This document shows, piece by piece, positions 35,801 through 45,969 of a DNA stretch of 64,000 nucleotides. The notes beneath the pieces were generated by a model. That model saw nothing but the letters and a program-made list of their open reading frames with translations, was not told the DNA's origin and did not search any database. Both the position numbers and the translations under genes were made by a program. This DNA is from Tethya wilhelma. Lineage: Eukaryota > Porifera > Demospongiae > Tethyida > Tethyidae. Numbering within the stretch: the stretch's first letter is position 1; each line of letters starts with the position of its first letter. The stretch spans positions 4,929,019-4,993,018 of the forward strand of contig CAXIPT010000008.1 of assembly GCA_964030475.1 (NCBI GenBank), written 5' to 3'.

Positions 35801-36308
35801 CACCCCTCTACAGCCCCGTGACCCCAATCCCGGACTCCCCAGTACCTGGTGAGACTTTCTTACCTCTTCCTGTCCATGCTTTGTTTGCACGTTCAAGAAA
35901 CGAGAGTCTAGTTCAATTTCCAATACGCACATAGATTAATTGGATTTTTTTTGAATGTGTGTGTGCGTGTTTAGGTGTGTGGATCAGAATTGAACAGATG
36001 CTTCTTACCTTGCAACAAACTGGACAGATTTTACCTGACGAGTACATGGTAAGAGAATTAACAAAACCACACACAGCCTAACATAATAATTACTTGTATG
36101 CTTCTCCAATCAATGCAATATTACCATCCAATTAATGGCCTCTCTCTTGTTTTCTCTTTCTCTCTCTCAACAGTTGTACAAGTCCCACTGCACCAGTCGT
36201 AATCTTGCTCTTTATAATGCATATGTCACTTCACAAAACAATGAACAAATGTTTCTTCAACTGTTGGCTTGCAGTGTCAAGTCAGATATCTACCCAAAAA
36301 TGCAATAA
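32889..36308 (+). CDS. NFAT-like: Rel-homology transcription factor, NFAT-like
   Basis: Ten exons, 723 residues in consistent phase: 32889-33467, 33538-33615, 33862-34019, 34243-34427, 34538-34639, 34754-34978, 35100-35290, 35404-35848, 35975-36048 and 36174-36308. Residues 1-190 are Ser/Pro/Gln-rich with a basic cluster GRKRTRED and an SP-rich segment (SPVNSVFPDSPLSLD), like NFAT regulatory regions. The Rel DNA-binding domain (~185-345) opens with QLIITEQPELYYRARYQTEG. The recognition loop is R-A-R-Y-x-T-E-G as in NFAT1-5, not the R-x-R-Y-x-C-E-G of NF-kappaB. The IPT/dimerisation domain (~350-460) contains TVDKDRSHQNVLLV, matching the NFAT family. The C-terminus is Gln/Ser/Pro-rich and ends in a conserved-looking helical segment (WIRIEQMLLTLQQTGQILPD). 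No ankyrin repeats and no clear PxIxIT calcineurin site were seen. The interior of the Rel domain is divergent, so an ancestral Rel/NFAT intermediate is possible. Confidence 0.85.
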
Positions 36309-37519
36309 GTGAGATTCTAATCACAAGGTGTTTGTTTCCGAGAAACCCTTTGTTATTAAATCTGAACGATGTTGTGCATCTGTTGAAATGTTGTTTCGTA
36401 TTGAAATTTACTTCCCCTTGATACATTTACTTCATATGTCGATACTTATTAAAGAAACTTAAGTAGTTAAGCATACTATAATTATTGTACCCACTCGCAT
36501 GCATTACTAACTTTTAATAAGATCCACTAACACATAATTATTGTAAAGTTTGGCTACATAATAATTTTTGTGATTCTAATAGTTCAGTTTATATTTGTTT
36601 TTTTGTGCTGATTCACTTGGTCCTCCCTCCAAGATTAGGAGGGTTTTAAACTTTGTTTTAATAATTATAAAATGGTGTAATGGTTTTATATTACTCTTAA
36701 CTAATGCGAACTGTTTCATGCATTGAAACTGTCCATACATTAATTTTTTCACACAATGTGTAAATTTTTATACACAACCTTATTACACATAATTTTATAC
36801 CTGTTTGGTCACGAGTACAATTTTCTATGTATTCGATTGCATGGGTCTTTTTTTGTATCATAATAATCTTTATATCAGTGAATGTATTCAATGTTACTGT
36901 TGTGTTTAATATAATTTACGATCAGTGCAGCATACGTTTACCTGTATGCTATTGTTCATTTCATACTTGCTGTGCTCTAATGTAATACTCTCCCTTTACT
37001 GCATGTGCATCGATGTGAACCATGCAGTCATTGCGTGTTCGATCGCCATGCGCGCATTCACATGCCATGCATGAACTGGAACTAACTACATTGGTTTATG
37101 CAAGTCAATTGTTTAATAATAATAATAATAATTATCAAAGCTTGGTGGAGATTATTTTTTTCCCTTTCTCATAAGTTGTTTGACCTGGTCAAGAAAATGT
37201 AAACATTACCTTGGTAACACTACCATCAGGCAGGCACAATGTACAGTGATTGGAAACACAATACTGTCAACAGTATAATACCATTATTCAATGCAAACAT
37301 CGTCCATAGCAACCCCAATGGAATGCATAGTCTTTTTGGGAATATAATCCCTAGACCAGACATTGTTATGAATAATGTTTATGTTGCTATAATTATGCAT
37401 GCTGCTATTATTAAATATGACATCATGGTTAATATTAGCTCAACTTGCTGACTTAGCAGAGTTTGCTTCCGTGTTACATGATTGCATTATGTCCGTATAC
37501 TATTCTCTGGAAGCAAGAC
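36309..37519. other. AT-rich intergenic region
   Basis: 1.2 kb between the NFAT-like stop and the TNFR-like start. It is AT-rich with TAA/ATT runs near 37115-37135. A CATGCGCGCAT palindrome-like stretch lies near 37045-37060. No gene supported. Confidence 0.6.
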
Positions 37520-38818
37520 ATGAAGCACACACATCTTGTGTGCTTGCTGGCCTTCTTGTACATTGTAGGGGTAAGTGTGTGTGTGTAGTATGTTCATCTG
37601 CACATTATTCTTGATGACAAATGGTGTCTACAGCAGTATTTTCTCTTTGGTTATAATTATGGGTAAAATCATAGGGGCACTACAAATCTCCCCATTAACT
37701 GAAGTAGATTTTCTTGCTGTACAGGCTATCCCAGGTGATCAGTCCTGCCCTCCTGGGTTTTACTTCAACTCCACTGTCACAGAGCAAGCTGAGAATGGTA
37801 CCAGCCAATGCCTCCAGTGCACAGTGTGTGAAGAAGGAGAGGGCATTTTGTTTCCTTGCACCAACTCCTCAGACACTGTCTGTGAAGTGTGTCTAGAAGG
37901 GCAGGAGTACTCCCACTATGACTCTACCTCCCAGAACAGGCTGTGTGTGACGTGCACCAACTGTTCTACTCAGTACAGGTACCAGCTCTCACCTTGTGCC
38001 CTCACATTGGATGCAGTTTGTGGCGGCTGTCTCAAGGAATATTTCCTCAATTTTGATGCCGATGGTGGCGGTACAGAGTGTAGGAGATGCTCTGTGTGTC
38101 CAGAGGATGGCCGGGCAGTGCACTGGTTTGAGTGCGAGCAGGCTGGCCTCCCTTTGGACCATCAGTGTGCACCTGGTGAGATGAATATTTTTACAACTGT
38201 GATCTGAGATTCTCTCACATTTAGCTAGCTCTCCTTGTTAGTCCTTTCGATAACTTTTCTACAAAGGAACACATCTGTGAGACTTGTACTTAGTTTATCA
38301 TTCACCATTTTGTGTTCATAGGCTATGAGGGACCACAGGGAACCAGCACTCTGCCTGTGAAACAGCCCACTGGCTCTTCCCTTCCTACTAACACCACCAC
38401 CATCACTACCACTGAGGCTTCCTCCTCCACTCTCCCTAAAGGTGGGTTTGTCGATCAAGATGGTGTTGGAATTGTCACGAGTGAAAAACCTTCGACTGTC
38501 ATTGGTGTGGCCATCAGTACTCTATCGCTGGTGTTCACTGTCACAACGCTACTAGCTCTTGTCATTGGCTGTGCTTTTAACAAGCGAGCCATCCAATTCT
38601 GCACCAAGAGAGTCTTCTTGTGTAGAAGAAGGCGATCAATGCCACAAGGAGGTGAAGCTAAGAGGTCTTATAGAAGGTGCAAGATAAGAGATGTTAGAGC
38701 AAGTGGTTCGGAGCGTAAGCTTGTTGCACAAAACCATCTTAAGATGTCGATGACAGATGAAGAATCGCTGCTTGACAAGAAGGAAGATGATGCTGAAAAT
38801 GGCATTGAGAAATTATAG
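37520..38818 (+). CDS. TNF-receptor-superfamily-like type I membrane protein
   Basis: Three exons (37520-37570, 37725-38175, 38322-38818), 332 residues, phase consistent. Exon 1 encodes just the signal peptide (MKHTHLVCLLAFLYIVG). The ectodomain (~18-168) has about three TNFR cysteine-rich repeats: SCPPGFYFNSTV with QCLQCTVCEEG and PCTNSSDTVCEVC, then CVTCTNCSTQYRYQLSPC, then ECRRCSVCPEDG. The spacing C-x2-C-x2-C and the closing T-x-C are typical. A Thr/Ser-rich mucin-like stalk (TTTITTTEASSSTLP) leads to one TM helix (VIGVAISTLSLVFTVTTLLA). The cytoplasmic tail (~110 residues) begins KRAIQFCTKRVFLCRRRR and ends acidic. I see no death domain and no obvious TRAF-binding PxQxT. Ligand unknown. 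Confidence 0.85.
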
Positions 38819-39150
38819 ATGTTATATGGGCAATGAATTGGATGCCACTAATATCTTCTACACCAGCTCTTTAAGTCTTCTCAATCTAAAATGCTGGCTG
38901 GCTCTGTGACCTGCAACCATTTCAAGATTGACTGCACTGATGTGTATTTCCCAGTTATTGTCAAGACAGTGGAGCTGTATTAAATCTCTCAATTCCATCC
39001 TCTTTATTGATTTACCAGGTTAATAATTATAATTTTTTACGCAAATAACTATTAAGACAAACACTCATAATTATCCAATTGTTTGTGTATGCATGTTCTT
39101 TTTTTTTCCCGCTATATAATTATGTTTTCTCTCCTAGTATTTACTCCAAA
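38819..39150. other. 3' region between convergent TNFR-like and calnexin genes
   Basis: 332 bp, T-rich, shared 3' UTR space. No ORF or repeat of note. Confidence 0.55.
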
Positions 39151-40727
39151 CTAGTCCTCACGTCTTATTTTCTTCCTCTTACGAGTGCTACAAAAATTCA
39201 CAAAATTTCCAATTAAAGCACACCAAGATTAGCCTCATAAACCAGGTCCTTGCAAATATGTTTGTATTTATGTGTTGCCTACAAACATCTTCCCTCCTCG
39301 CATGCTATGCTAAGTGGAAAGGCCTAGCTGGTTTATGAGGCTATTCTAAGACATAAAGCAAGTCAGCCTATATATATGTACCCACCTCTTCTTTGGTTGT
39401 GTCTCTTCGACAGCAGCTGCCTGCTGCTCCTCTTCGCCTCCCTCCTCCTGGCTAGCCTCCTCCTGGCTGGCCTCCCCCTGGCTGGCTTCTCCCTGGCTCC
39501 CCTCACCTCCTGACTGAGGGCCGGGAGTACCTTCCTTGGTCTCTTCTTCTTCCTCTTCGGCTACAAAGGATTGGCCTTCTTCTGTTTCTGGTTTGCTCTC
39601 CTCTTTCTTTTCTTCTTGGGGGTCGTCCGGAGTGGACTCATCGGTCTTCTTACGCTTGGCAGCATCATCTTGAGGCTTGGACTAACAAAATAAATCAATG
39701 GACAAAGAGTTACTTTGGCAGAGACAGTGTACGTAAAATTACTAAAATACTACCTTTGATTTGATGCAGCAGGCTGCACAGCAGACAAATGGTGCCACAA
39801 CAGCAATAGCATAGAGAGCCCATAAGTATGGATAGGTGTTGGCCAGCTCTATAAAGGTGTCCAAGAAGGGACCCTGTATTTGTAGACAAAGATATGAGGT
39901 ATATACAATGATGATGCTAAATAGAGCCCACCAACCCACAAAGGCAACTTACAACTGACATAGCACCACCAACTGCCCTCTCACTTTCGTGCTTCAATGT
40001 CCAGCTATAAAAAACAGAAAAACATAATCAGCTAGTGACTTTGTAGATCAGTACCACCTCCATGCATGCACTTACCCATCCCTGGCATAGTTATTGGCAA
40101 TGGCTAGTTCGCTGGTGACGATGATGTTGTCGAAGAAGATGTTGTCGTTCATTGACCACAACTCAAACCCAACTGCCACGATCGGCGTGAGGCTGAAGTA
40201 CGGAGTCTCGTCCTCAAAGTAAGCAGGATTCTCAATCTTTCTAGGAGCCCATTTACCCTGGATGTAGCAAGGAAAGATAAAAAGAACATCTAACACGATA
40301 ATAGTACACCAGAATGTTAGGCCTATTGCAATTGTACATTAATACATGTATACCTAAATCATATATCATTTAATACACATTTCTTTAGCAGGTAGATTTT
40401 TGATAGAAGCAAAAAAAGGTTGTTGTTTTTTTTTTTTTAGGAAATCTTACATCATACTCTGGGTTGTCAATGAGGGGAGCCTTCCATTTCCCCTTGTAGC
40501 TGGGGTTCTGGATCATGGGTGGAGACCACTCCCCACACCCGACTGCCTCACACTCAGGATTGGCTGGGTTGGAAACAAGAGAACCATCCGATAAAATGAG
40601 TGGGAAGATGGCAAACAAAACATGGAGGATGTTGTAAAACAAATTAAGAAACAAACGAGAGGAGTATGTCAATTAGAGCTACTTACGAATCATCGGTGCC
40701 TCCCACTCTCCATCTTCCTCTTCATCC

Positions 40728-40776
<49 letters not shown>

Positions 40777-41477
40777 GGAAAAAAAGTCACAAAAGGCCAG
40801 CTTTCAACTCTCTCTCTCTCTCTCCCTCACCAGTCGTCGGGCATGGAAGCATCAGGATCAGGGACAAACTCTGGACCATCCTCCAACCACCCGTCAGGTT
40901 TGACTGCATCAGGATCGGGGATCTTGGGCGGAGCATCCTCGTCCCAGTCATCTGGCTTTTCAGCTTCAGGATCGGGTATCCTGTGAGGAGAGGAGAGGGG
41001 ACAAAGCTGACCACAACTAGCAGAGCGTGTTACAATGAATGGTGTATCAAAACTGAAAGACTGGCTTTAGAAAACAACAACACAAGCAACATTCCATTGG
41101 GTGCAGCTGCCCACATAGGAAGACCCCAAACTTTAGTGAAATACAACCAAACTTCATAAGCTTGGCAATAAATGGGGGGAGAACTTAAAAACCATCTTTC
41201 ATCCTTTCAATACATAATCTAAAGCTTCATTTTCTTGAGTAGTTCTCGAAACCAACTAGGTATTTTTGAGGGGGGGGGGGATTCAAAAATTATTAGAACA
41301 AACAAACAAAAATAGAGTCCTCACTTTTCTCTCTCGTCCCAGTCTTCTGGCATCTTGTCATTGGGGTCGTCTATCTCCTGGTCGGGGACAATGGAGGGAG
41401 TGAAGTCTTCAAGGAGATTACCCTTCAGGAATGGAGTCTGGTCCACAATGACATGATAAGAGCTGTCAGAGTGAATG

Positions 41478-41527
<50 letters not shown>

Positions 41528-41952
41528 TGTGTGCATACAGTAAGAGTGTTTGAACAACTCCCTATGGAGGGTGTCTTAAAAAAACACACAGAGTTAGTAA
41601 TCAAAAACTGATAGCGTTATTCTCAATACTACACCAACAATACCATTCATTCACTTGGTTGTATACTTAACACACACACACACACACATTTTAAGACAAT
41701 CCTATTGTGTGGCACCACAACTTACGCAGAGTGAACAAGTGTGTCTTCTTATCGTCAAAGAAGCCCATGCTCTCTGTCGATTGCTTCGAGTGTTTCTCCT
41801 CCACTTCTCCCGTGACTGGGTTCTTGAAACGAATGATGAAATGAACCTTTGAACTCATGCCACACTTGTCCGGTCCGAACATGATGGAGTAAGGAGTCTT
41901 GTCCTGAAACTGGGCCTAGAGGGAGAGGGAGAGAGGGAGAGGGAGAGAGGGG

Positions 41953-41984
<32 letters not shown>

Positions 41985-42919
41985 TTAACTACGATTGAAA
42001 ATCATTGCTGCTAAATTCACGCTTCAACAAACATTGACTCCCGCAATCACACAAGACTAAGTGGATAGATTTGAATATGGATAAGATGTGCAGTCTAAAA
42101 GGAGTATTGGCAATGGTCTCCTTACCAGGTTAAGAGTACCATCTTCGTCAGAGAGAAGTTTGACGTAGGCACCTCCACAGTTGAGACCACTTTGGAAGTT
42201 GACCTCATATCTGAGTGGAAGAGACAGTGGGTAGGAGATTTCATTCATTTGTTGGTGAAAATACGTGAGAACTGGTGTCAATCGGCACTTACTGGACAAC
42301 CAGTGAGTCGGTACCCTCAAACTTGAAAGGCCGTTCCAGTTTTGAAGAAATAGCATAATGCTTGGCAGCTTTCTACAGTACGAAACAAAACGAATCACTC
42401 TCAATGGATACAAAGTACTGAGTGTGAGACACTTACAGACATGACTAGACCAATGTCGTCGTCCAACCCTCCATCGGTTTGGAGCTCTTCCAGCTTCCAT
42501 ACTCCTGTATTACAAGTCACAAATCACAGACACACATAATTCAAATACTGAAGCGATCATACTAAGGTAATGAACTCGTGTAATTATGCCATCACATGAC
42601 CTGCACTATGATTGAAAAGATTACAGTTCTTCACAATTGTTTGAGATCAAATGTACGTACCGTCATATTTGGCTACATCTTCGTCAGCTCCGTCTTTAGT
42701 GGCTTCAGATCGTATCCATCTCTTGAATACCTCGTTTTCTGGATCACTGAACGACTCTACAAAGTACACATCTCCTTCTGGGCGGGGTGGCGGTGTAAAC
42801 TCTTTCTTGACCGTCTCTTCAACTCTTCCTCCATCTTCTTCTTCTTCGCTGATTACTGCATCTTCACAGAACACAGCTTGAGCGCTCAGTACCAACAGCA
42901 GCACTAAATTTAGCTTCAT
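39151..42919 (-). CDS. CANX: Calnexin
   Basis: ER membrane lectin chaperone for glycoprotein folding. It starts with signal peptide [18 protein letters not shown], then an acidic stretch. The lectin domain comes from successive exons (about 42660-42919, 42437-42507, 42290-42373, 42127-42212, 41725-41917, 41325-41475), with [12 protein letters not shown] and [11 protein letters not shown] (the glycan-site disulfide region). The proline-rich arm shows type 1 repeats ([39 protein letters not shown]; exons near 40685-40980) and type 2 repeats ([48 protein letters not shown]; about 40078-40565). A TM helix follows ([20 protein letters not shown], near 39755-39873), then a Glu-rich cytosolic tail with GEASQEEAS repeats. 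I place the last exon at 39151-39187, ending KRKKIRRED, close to the RKPRRE ER-retention end of vertebrate calnexin. That last splice is inferred. Confidence 0.95.
40733..40773. repeat. (CA)n microsatellite in calnexin
   Basis: A CA run immediately intronic to the short exon encoding GEWEAPMI. Confidence 0.9.
41271..41280. repeat. Poly-G run in a calnexin intron
   Basis: Ten consecutive G on the + strand. Another G run plus a GA-rich microsatellite lies at 41920-41985. Confidence 0.8.
41482..41522. repeat. (GT)n microsatellite in a calnexin intron
   Basis: About 40 bases of GT upstream of the exon encoding [13 protein letters not shown] on the coding strand. Confidence 0.9.
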
Positions 42920-42981
42920 CTTGTCTTTTCAACTGCCAAGACTCTAGCTCACCGACACCCTCTTTTTCAAAGCGATTTAGG

Positions 42982-42998
42982 CCACGTGCTCTGACGTG
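42982..42998 (-). promoter_or_regulatory. CCACGTG and TGACGTG motifs upstream of calnexin
   Basis: CCACGTG (42982-42988) and TGACGTG (42992-42998) lie 63-79 bp upstream of the calnexin start codon. They resemble the ERSE half-site (CCACG) and the UPRE core bound by ATF6/XBP1. Calnexin is a known unfolded-protein-response target in animals, so the placement is sensible. No CCAAT at the ERSE spacing was seen. Confidence 0.4.
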
Positions 42999-43032
42999 CT
43001 CATGCTCGAGCTCATTGATCAATTGATCTATG

Positions 43033-44531
43033 AATGGACCGTATTCATAATTATTTTTCCAACTAACGCGCACCACGCTGAGGGGTACTTTTTAGCGCTC
43101 CAGCTGCCTATGGATTTTACAGTTTTCAGAGAAGATTTGCACAAGAAAAGGACAGTTCTGAGACTGATTTGAGGGTTTACCTGAAACAGTTACCCAAGAA
43201 GAATCAGGCAAGTCTTTCTTGGAAAATATTAGCCTTTTTTGTAGAGTGTAATCCAGCTCACAGTCACAGCGCTTTCTTGGATAACCATTTCTGTGACTTT
43301 CCAGCTAACAGCTACTAAGGAAGCTTTGTTTCTGTTCTTGAACAGCTGCACAAGCTTTACTCAGACCTAAACTATTAGCAGAGTGTGGTTTTGTTAGTTA
43401 GGCTGGGCTACAAGCACTTCCAGGAAGCTGACAATAAGTAGGAGTTGATAAGTGCTTGTGGTAAAATGTCTACTGCTTAGGATCAGCAGCAGATATCCAC
43501 ATTTTGACAGTTAAAAATCATTAACAATACACTGTTGCACACTTACACTGAAAATGTTGCCACTTTCCACTGTTGGTATGCAATAAATAGCAGAATTTTA
43601 GCCGTGATGTTCGTATGGTATACAAATGTTGAGCTCAGCTGCCCTACATAGGGATCTTCACTACTTTAGTTGAATCCAGTCATACCTGGGTGACCATTTA
43701 GTTAATATTCTTAAAACGTCAATATTGGATCCATAGTTCAACCTCTAGTCTTCAAATAAGGGTGATTTACCATTATTATCTATTGTACACGCTGGTAGTT
43801 GTGATTTGTCTGTCTTGGTTAACATTATAGAAGTTTATGTTTAATAATATAATTATTTAGGTAATAATAAGTGCACATGTTGCTCTTGAAGTAATCTATA
43901 TCACTCATGAAGGACATAAATCGAAAGGATACAGGTTAATACAGCTCCTATCAATCGTTAAAACTTGTCTGGAAAATATGCATGCTTTAAGGCTTAGAAT
44001 TTATTCCCAAACTAACATTGGTATGCGATCTAGTGATGTAAATGATTTTTAACTGTCAAAATGTGGATATCTGCTGCTGATCCTAAGCAGTAGACATTTT
44101 ACCACAAGCACTTATCAACTCCTACTTATTGTCAGCTTCCTGGAAGTGCTTGTAGCCCAGCCTAACTAACAAAACCACACTCTGCCAATAGTTTGGGTCT
44201 GAGTAAAGCTTGTGCAGCTGTTCAAGAACATAAACAAAGCTTCCTTAGTAGCTGTTAGCTGGAAAGTCACAGAAATGGTTATCCAAGAAAGCGCTGTGAC
44301 TGTGAGCTGGATTACACTCTACAAAGAAGGCTAATATTTTCCAAGAAAGACTTGCCTGGTTCTTCTTGGGTAGCTGTTTCAGGTAAACTCTCAAATCAGT
44401 CTCAGTACTGTCCTTTTCTTGTGCAAATCTTCTCTGAAAACTGTAAAATCCATAGGCAGCTGGAGCGCTAAAAAGTACCCCCTCAGCGTGGTGCGCGTTA
44501 GTTGGAAAAATAATTATGAATACGGTCCATT
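43033..44531. mobile_element. Foldback element: two ~490-bp inverted arms around a ~520-bp spacer
   Basis: The left arm (43033-43522, starting AATGGACCGTATTCATAA) is matched in inverse orientation by the right arm (44041-44531, ending TTATGAATACGGTCCATT), with only scattered mismatches by eye. The spacer 43523-44040 is unique. Each arm carries the same open frame of roughly 70 codons (LYLKQLPKK-like, e.g. RVYLKQLPKKNQ and SWKILAFFVECNPAH) ending FPANSY and a stop. Its function is unknown, and transposase motifs are absent. It starts 113 bp upstream of the calnexin start codon. No flanking target duplication was obvious. Confidence 0.85.
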
Positions 44532-44767
44532 GAAACATTGAAATGATTAAAGATTAAAGATTAAACTTTAAACCCTATTTTGTGAGTGAGTCTGGCAGCT
44601 AAATTAGCAATACCATTGACGAATTTGTGTAGAAAAAATTAATGATGTTTGTTTTTATTCTTATAGTCTGAGCTACTCTATTTACAATCAAATTGCAGTG
44701 CCTACCGTCCACTTCAAACTTGACNTAGTATGCAAACGTTCCCGGACGTGGTACCCGCGTATCAACA

Positions 44768-44970
44768 AAAAACGTCACAAAACGTCATTATTTTTATTTT
44801 TAGCAACAAAACACCGCTTATATAGTGACACAGTTCCTACAAAATATTTTCGTTCTATTTCAATACAATATTTAATTAAGGAACTGTGTCACTATATATA
44901 AGCGCTGTTTTGTTACTAAAGATAAAATGTGTGACGTTTTATAACATTCTATGACCTTTTGTGACGTTTT
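44768..44970. mobile_element. Hairpin MITE, full copy with inverted arms
   Basis: The left arm ends TATATAGTGACACAGTTCC (44838). The right arm begins GGAACTGTGTCACTATATA (44880). Both continue through GCGCTGTTTTGTTA-like and TGTGACGTTTT-like sequence, separated by an AT-rich loop of about 40 bp. It is non-coding. Related half-copies are at 45045-45127 and 46970-47035. Confidence 0.8.
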
Positions 44971-45044
44971 TGTTTTGTTTCTAGTGTGATCTGGCTACCA
45001 CATCCGGACACTAGTTCTGTGTATGTACATGTACATATTGCGCG

Positions 45045-45127
45045 TTTGTCAACAAAAATCATCACAAAATGTCATGCATTTTATTTTGGGTAACAAAATA
45101 GTGCTTATATAGTGACCCAGTTCCTGT
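45045..45127 (-). mobile_element. Half-copy of the same MITE family
   Basis: Ends TATATAGTGACCCAGTTCC, preceded by AACAAAATAGTGCT and ATCACAAAATGTCA, paralleling the left arm at 44768-44838 with scattered substitutions. Confidence 0.75.
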
Positions 45128-45270
45128 TTATGGCCATAGTTGTAGTATGCTAAGGTCATTGTCTCACAATACTCTACTATGATAGTACGAAGTATCAAGT
45201 TTGAACAAGAGTACTTGTGGTGTGAATTGCATAATTAATCATTTAGTTATTATAACAAAAAATATTGCAG

Positions 45271-45707
45271 TATTGAGTGGTGATGAAGACAGCATCTACA
45301 ACAATTGCAGTGGGTTCTTCACTATCATCATCCTTACCTACCTTGGGGGAGGCTCGTTCATTCTGTGGGGTCTCTATTCCCTCTGTGTCCACTGCTGGGA
45401 GTGTTGTAAGTGTCAAGAAAGAAACAACTGTGACTTTTCAATCTGTAGCTGTCTTGCTTGTATAATTGTCTTCATCTCTGCGGCTGTTGCTGGTAGCCTG
45501 GCTTCTTGGAGCAACGAATACAGGAACTATGTTCTGTATGGGTGCAATTCAAATCAGACTACAAACAGAGATAATTTTAGTTCACTTTACTTTGTCCCGT
45601 GGATGACGATGGGAACCATGCTGGGTGCAATGGCCTTGTGTGTTGTGATAAATGTGTGTGGTGCAATCTGGATGCGAAATAATAGGATGCTGGCTAACAG
45701 ACGTTGA
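45271..45707 (+). pseudogene. Four-TM family copy A: orphan last exon (three TM helices), 5' exons not found
   Basis: An open exon begins after acceptor AATATTGCAG in phase 1, the same phase as the last exon of copies B and C. It encodes a pre-TM Cys (YNNCSG), TM2 (FFTIIILTYLGGGSFILWGL), a CHCWECCKC-type intracellular turn, TM3 (ACIIVFISAAVAGSLASW), an extracellular loop with Cys (LYGCNSNQTT, N-glycosylation sequons) and TM4 (MGTMLGAMALCVVINVCGAI), then a short basic tail and stop. No cytosolic N-terminal exons or TM1 exon resembling those of B-D can be found between 44532 and 45270, where transposon-like repeats and an N (44725) lie. It is either a truncated copy or a gene whose 5' end is lost to the assembly. 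Confidence 0.65.
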
Positions 45708-45969
45708 CAACAGTACTGATAAAGAGTGTCTAACCACAGATTATAGTTGTTGGTTTTTACACTTTTATTTATTTTTTACTATTAATTATAATTTATAACT
45801 GTCAGACTCATTCACCTCTTGATCTTAATCACCCACAACTTCTACAGTTTGTATGACATGTCTACAGCAGAGTTAAGTTGGTAATGGTCGATTGATCAAT
45901 AAGTGTTCCTGACGACCTTTACCAAGCAAAAAATCAGGCCACAGCACCCCGTGCTACTTATGCATTGTT

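Noticed and set aside
43098..43318. Treating the ORF in the foldback arms as a gene
   Set aside because: No intact start context or homologue. It is duplicated as part of the inverted arms, so it is reported only within the mobile element.
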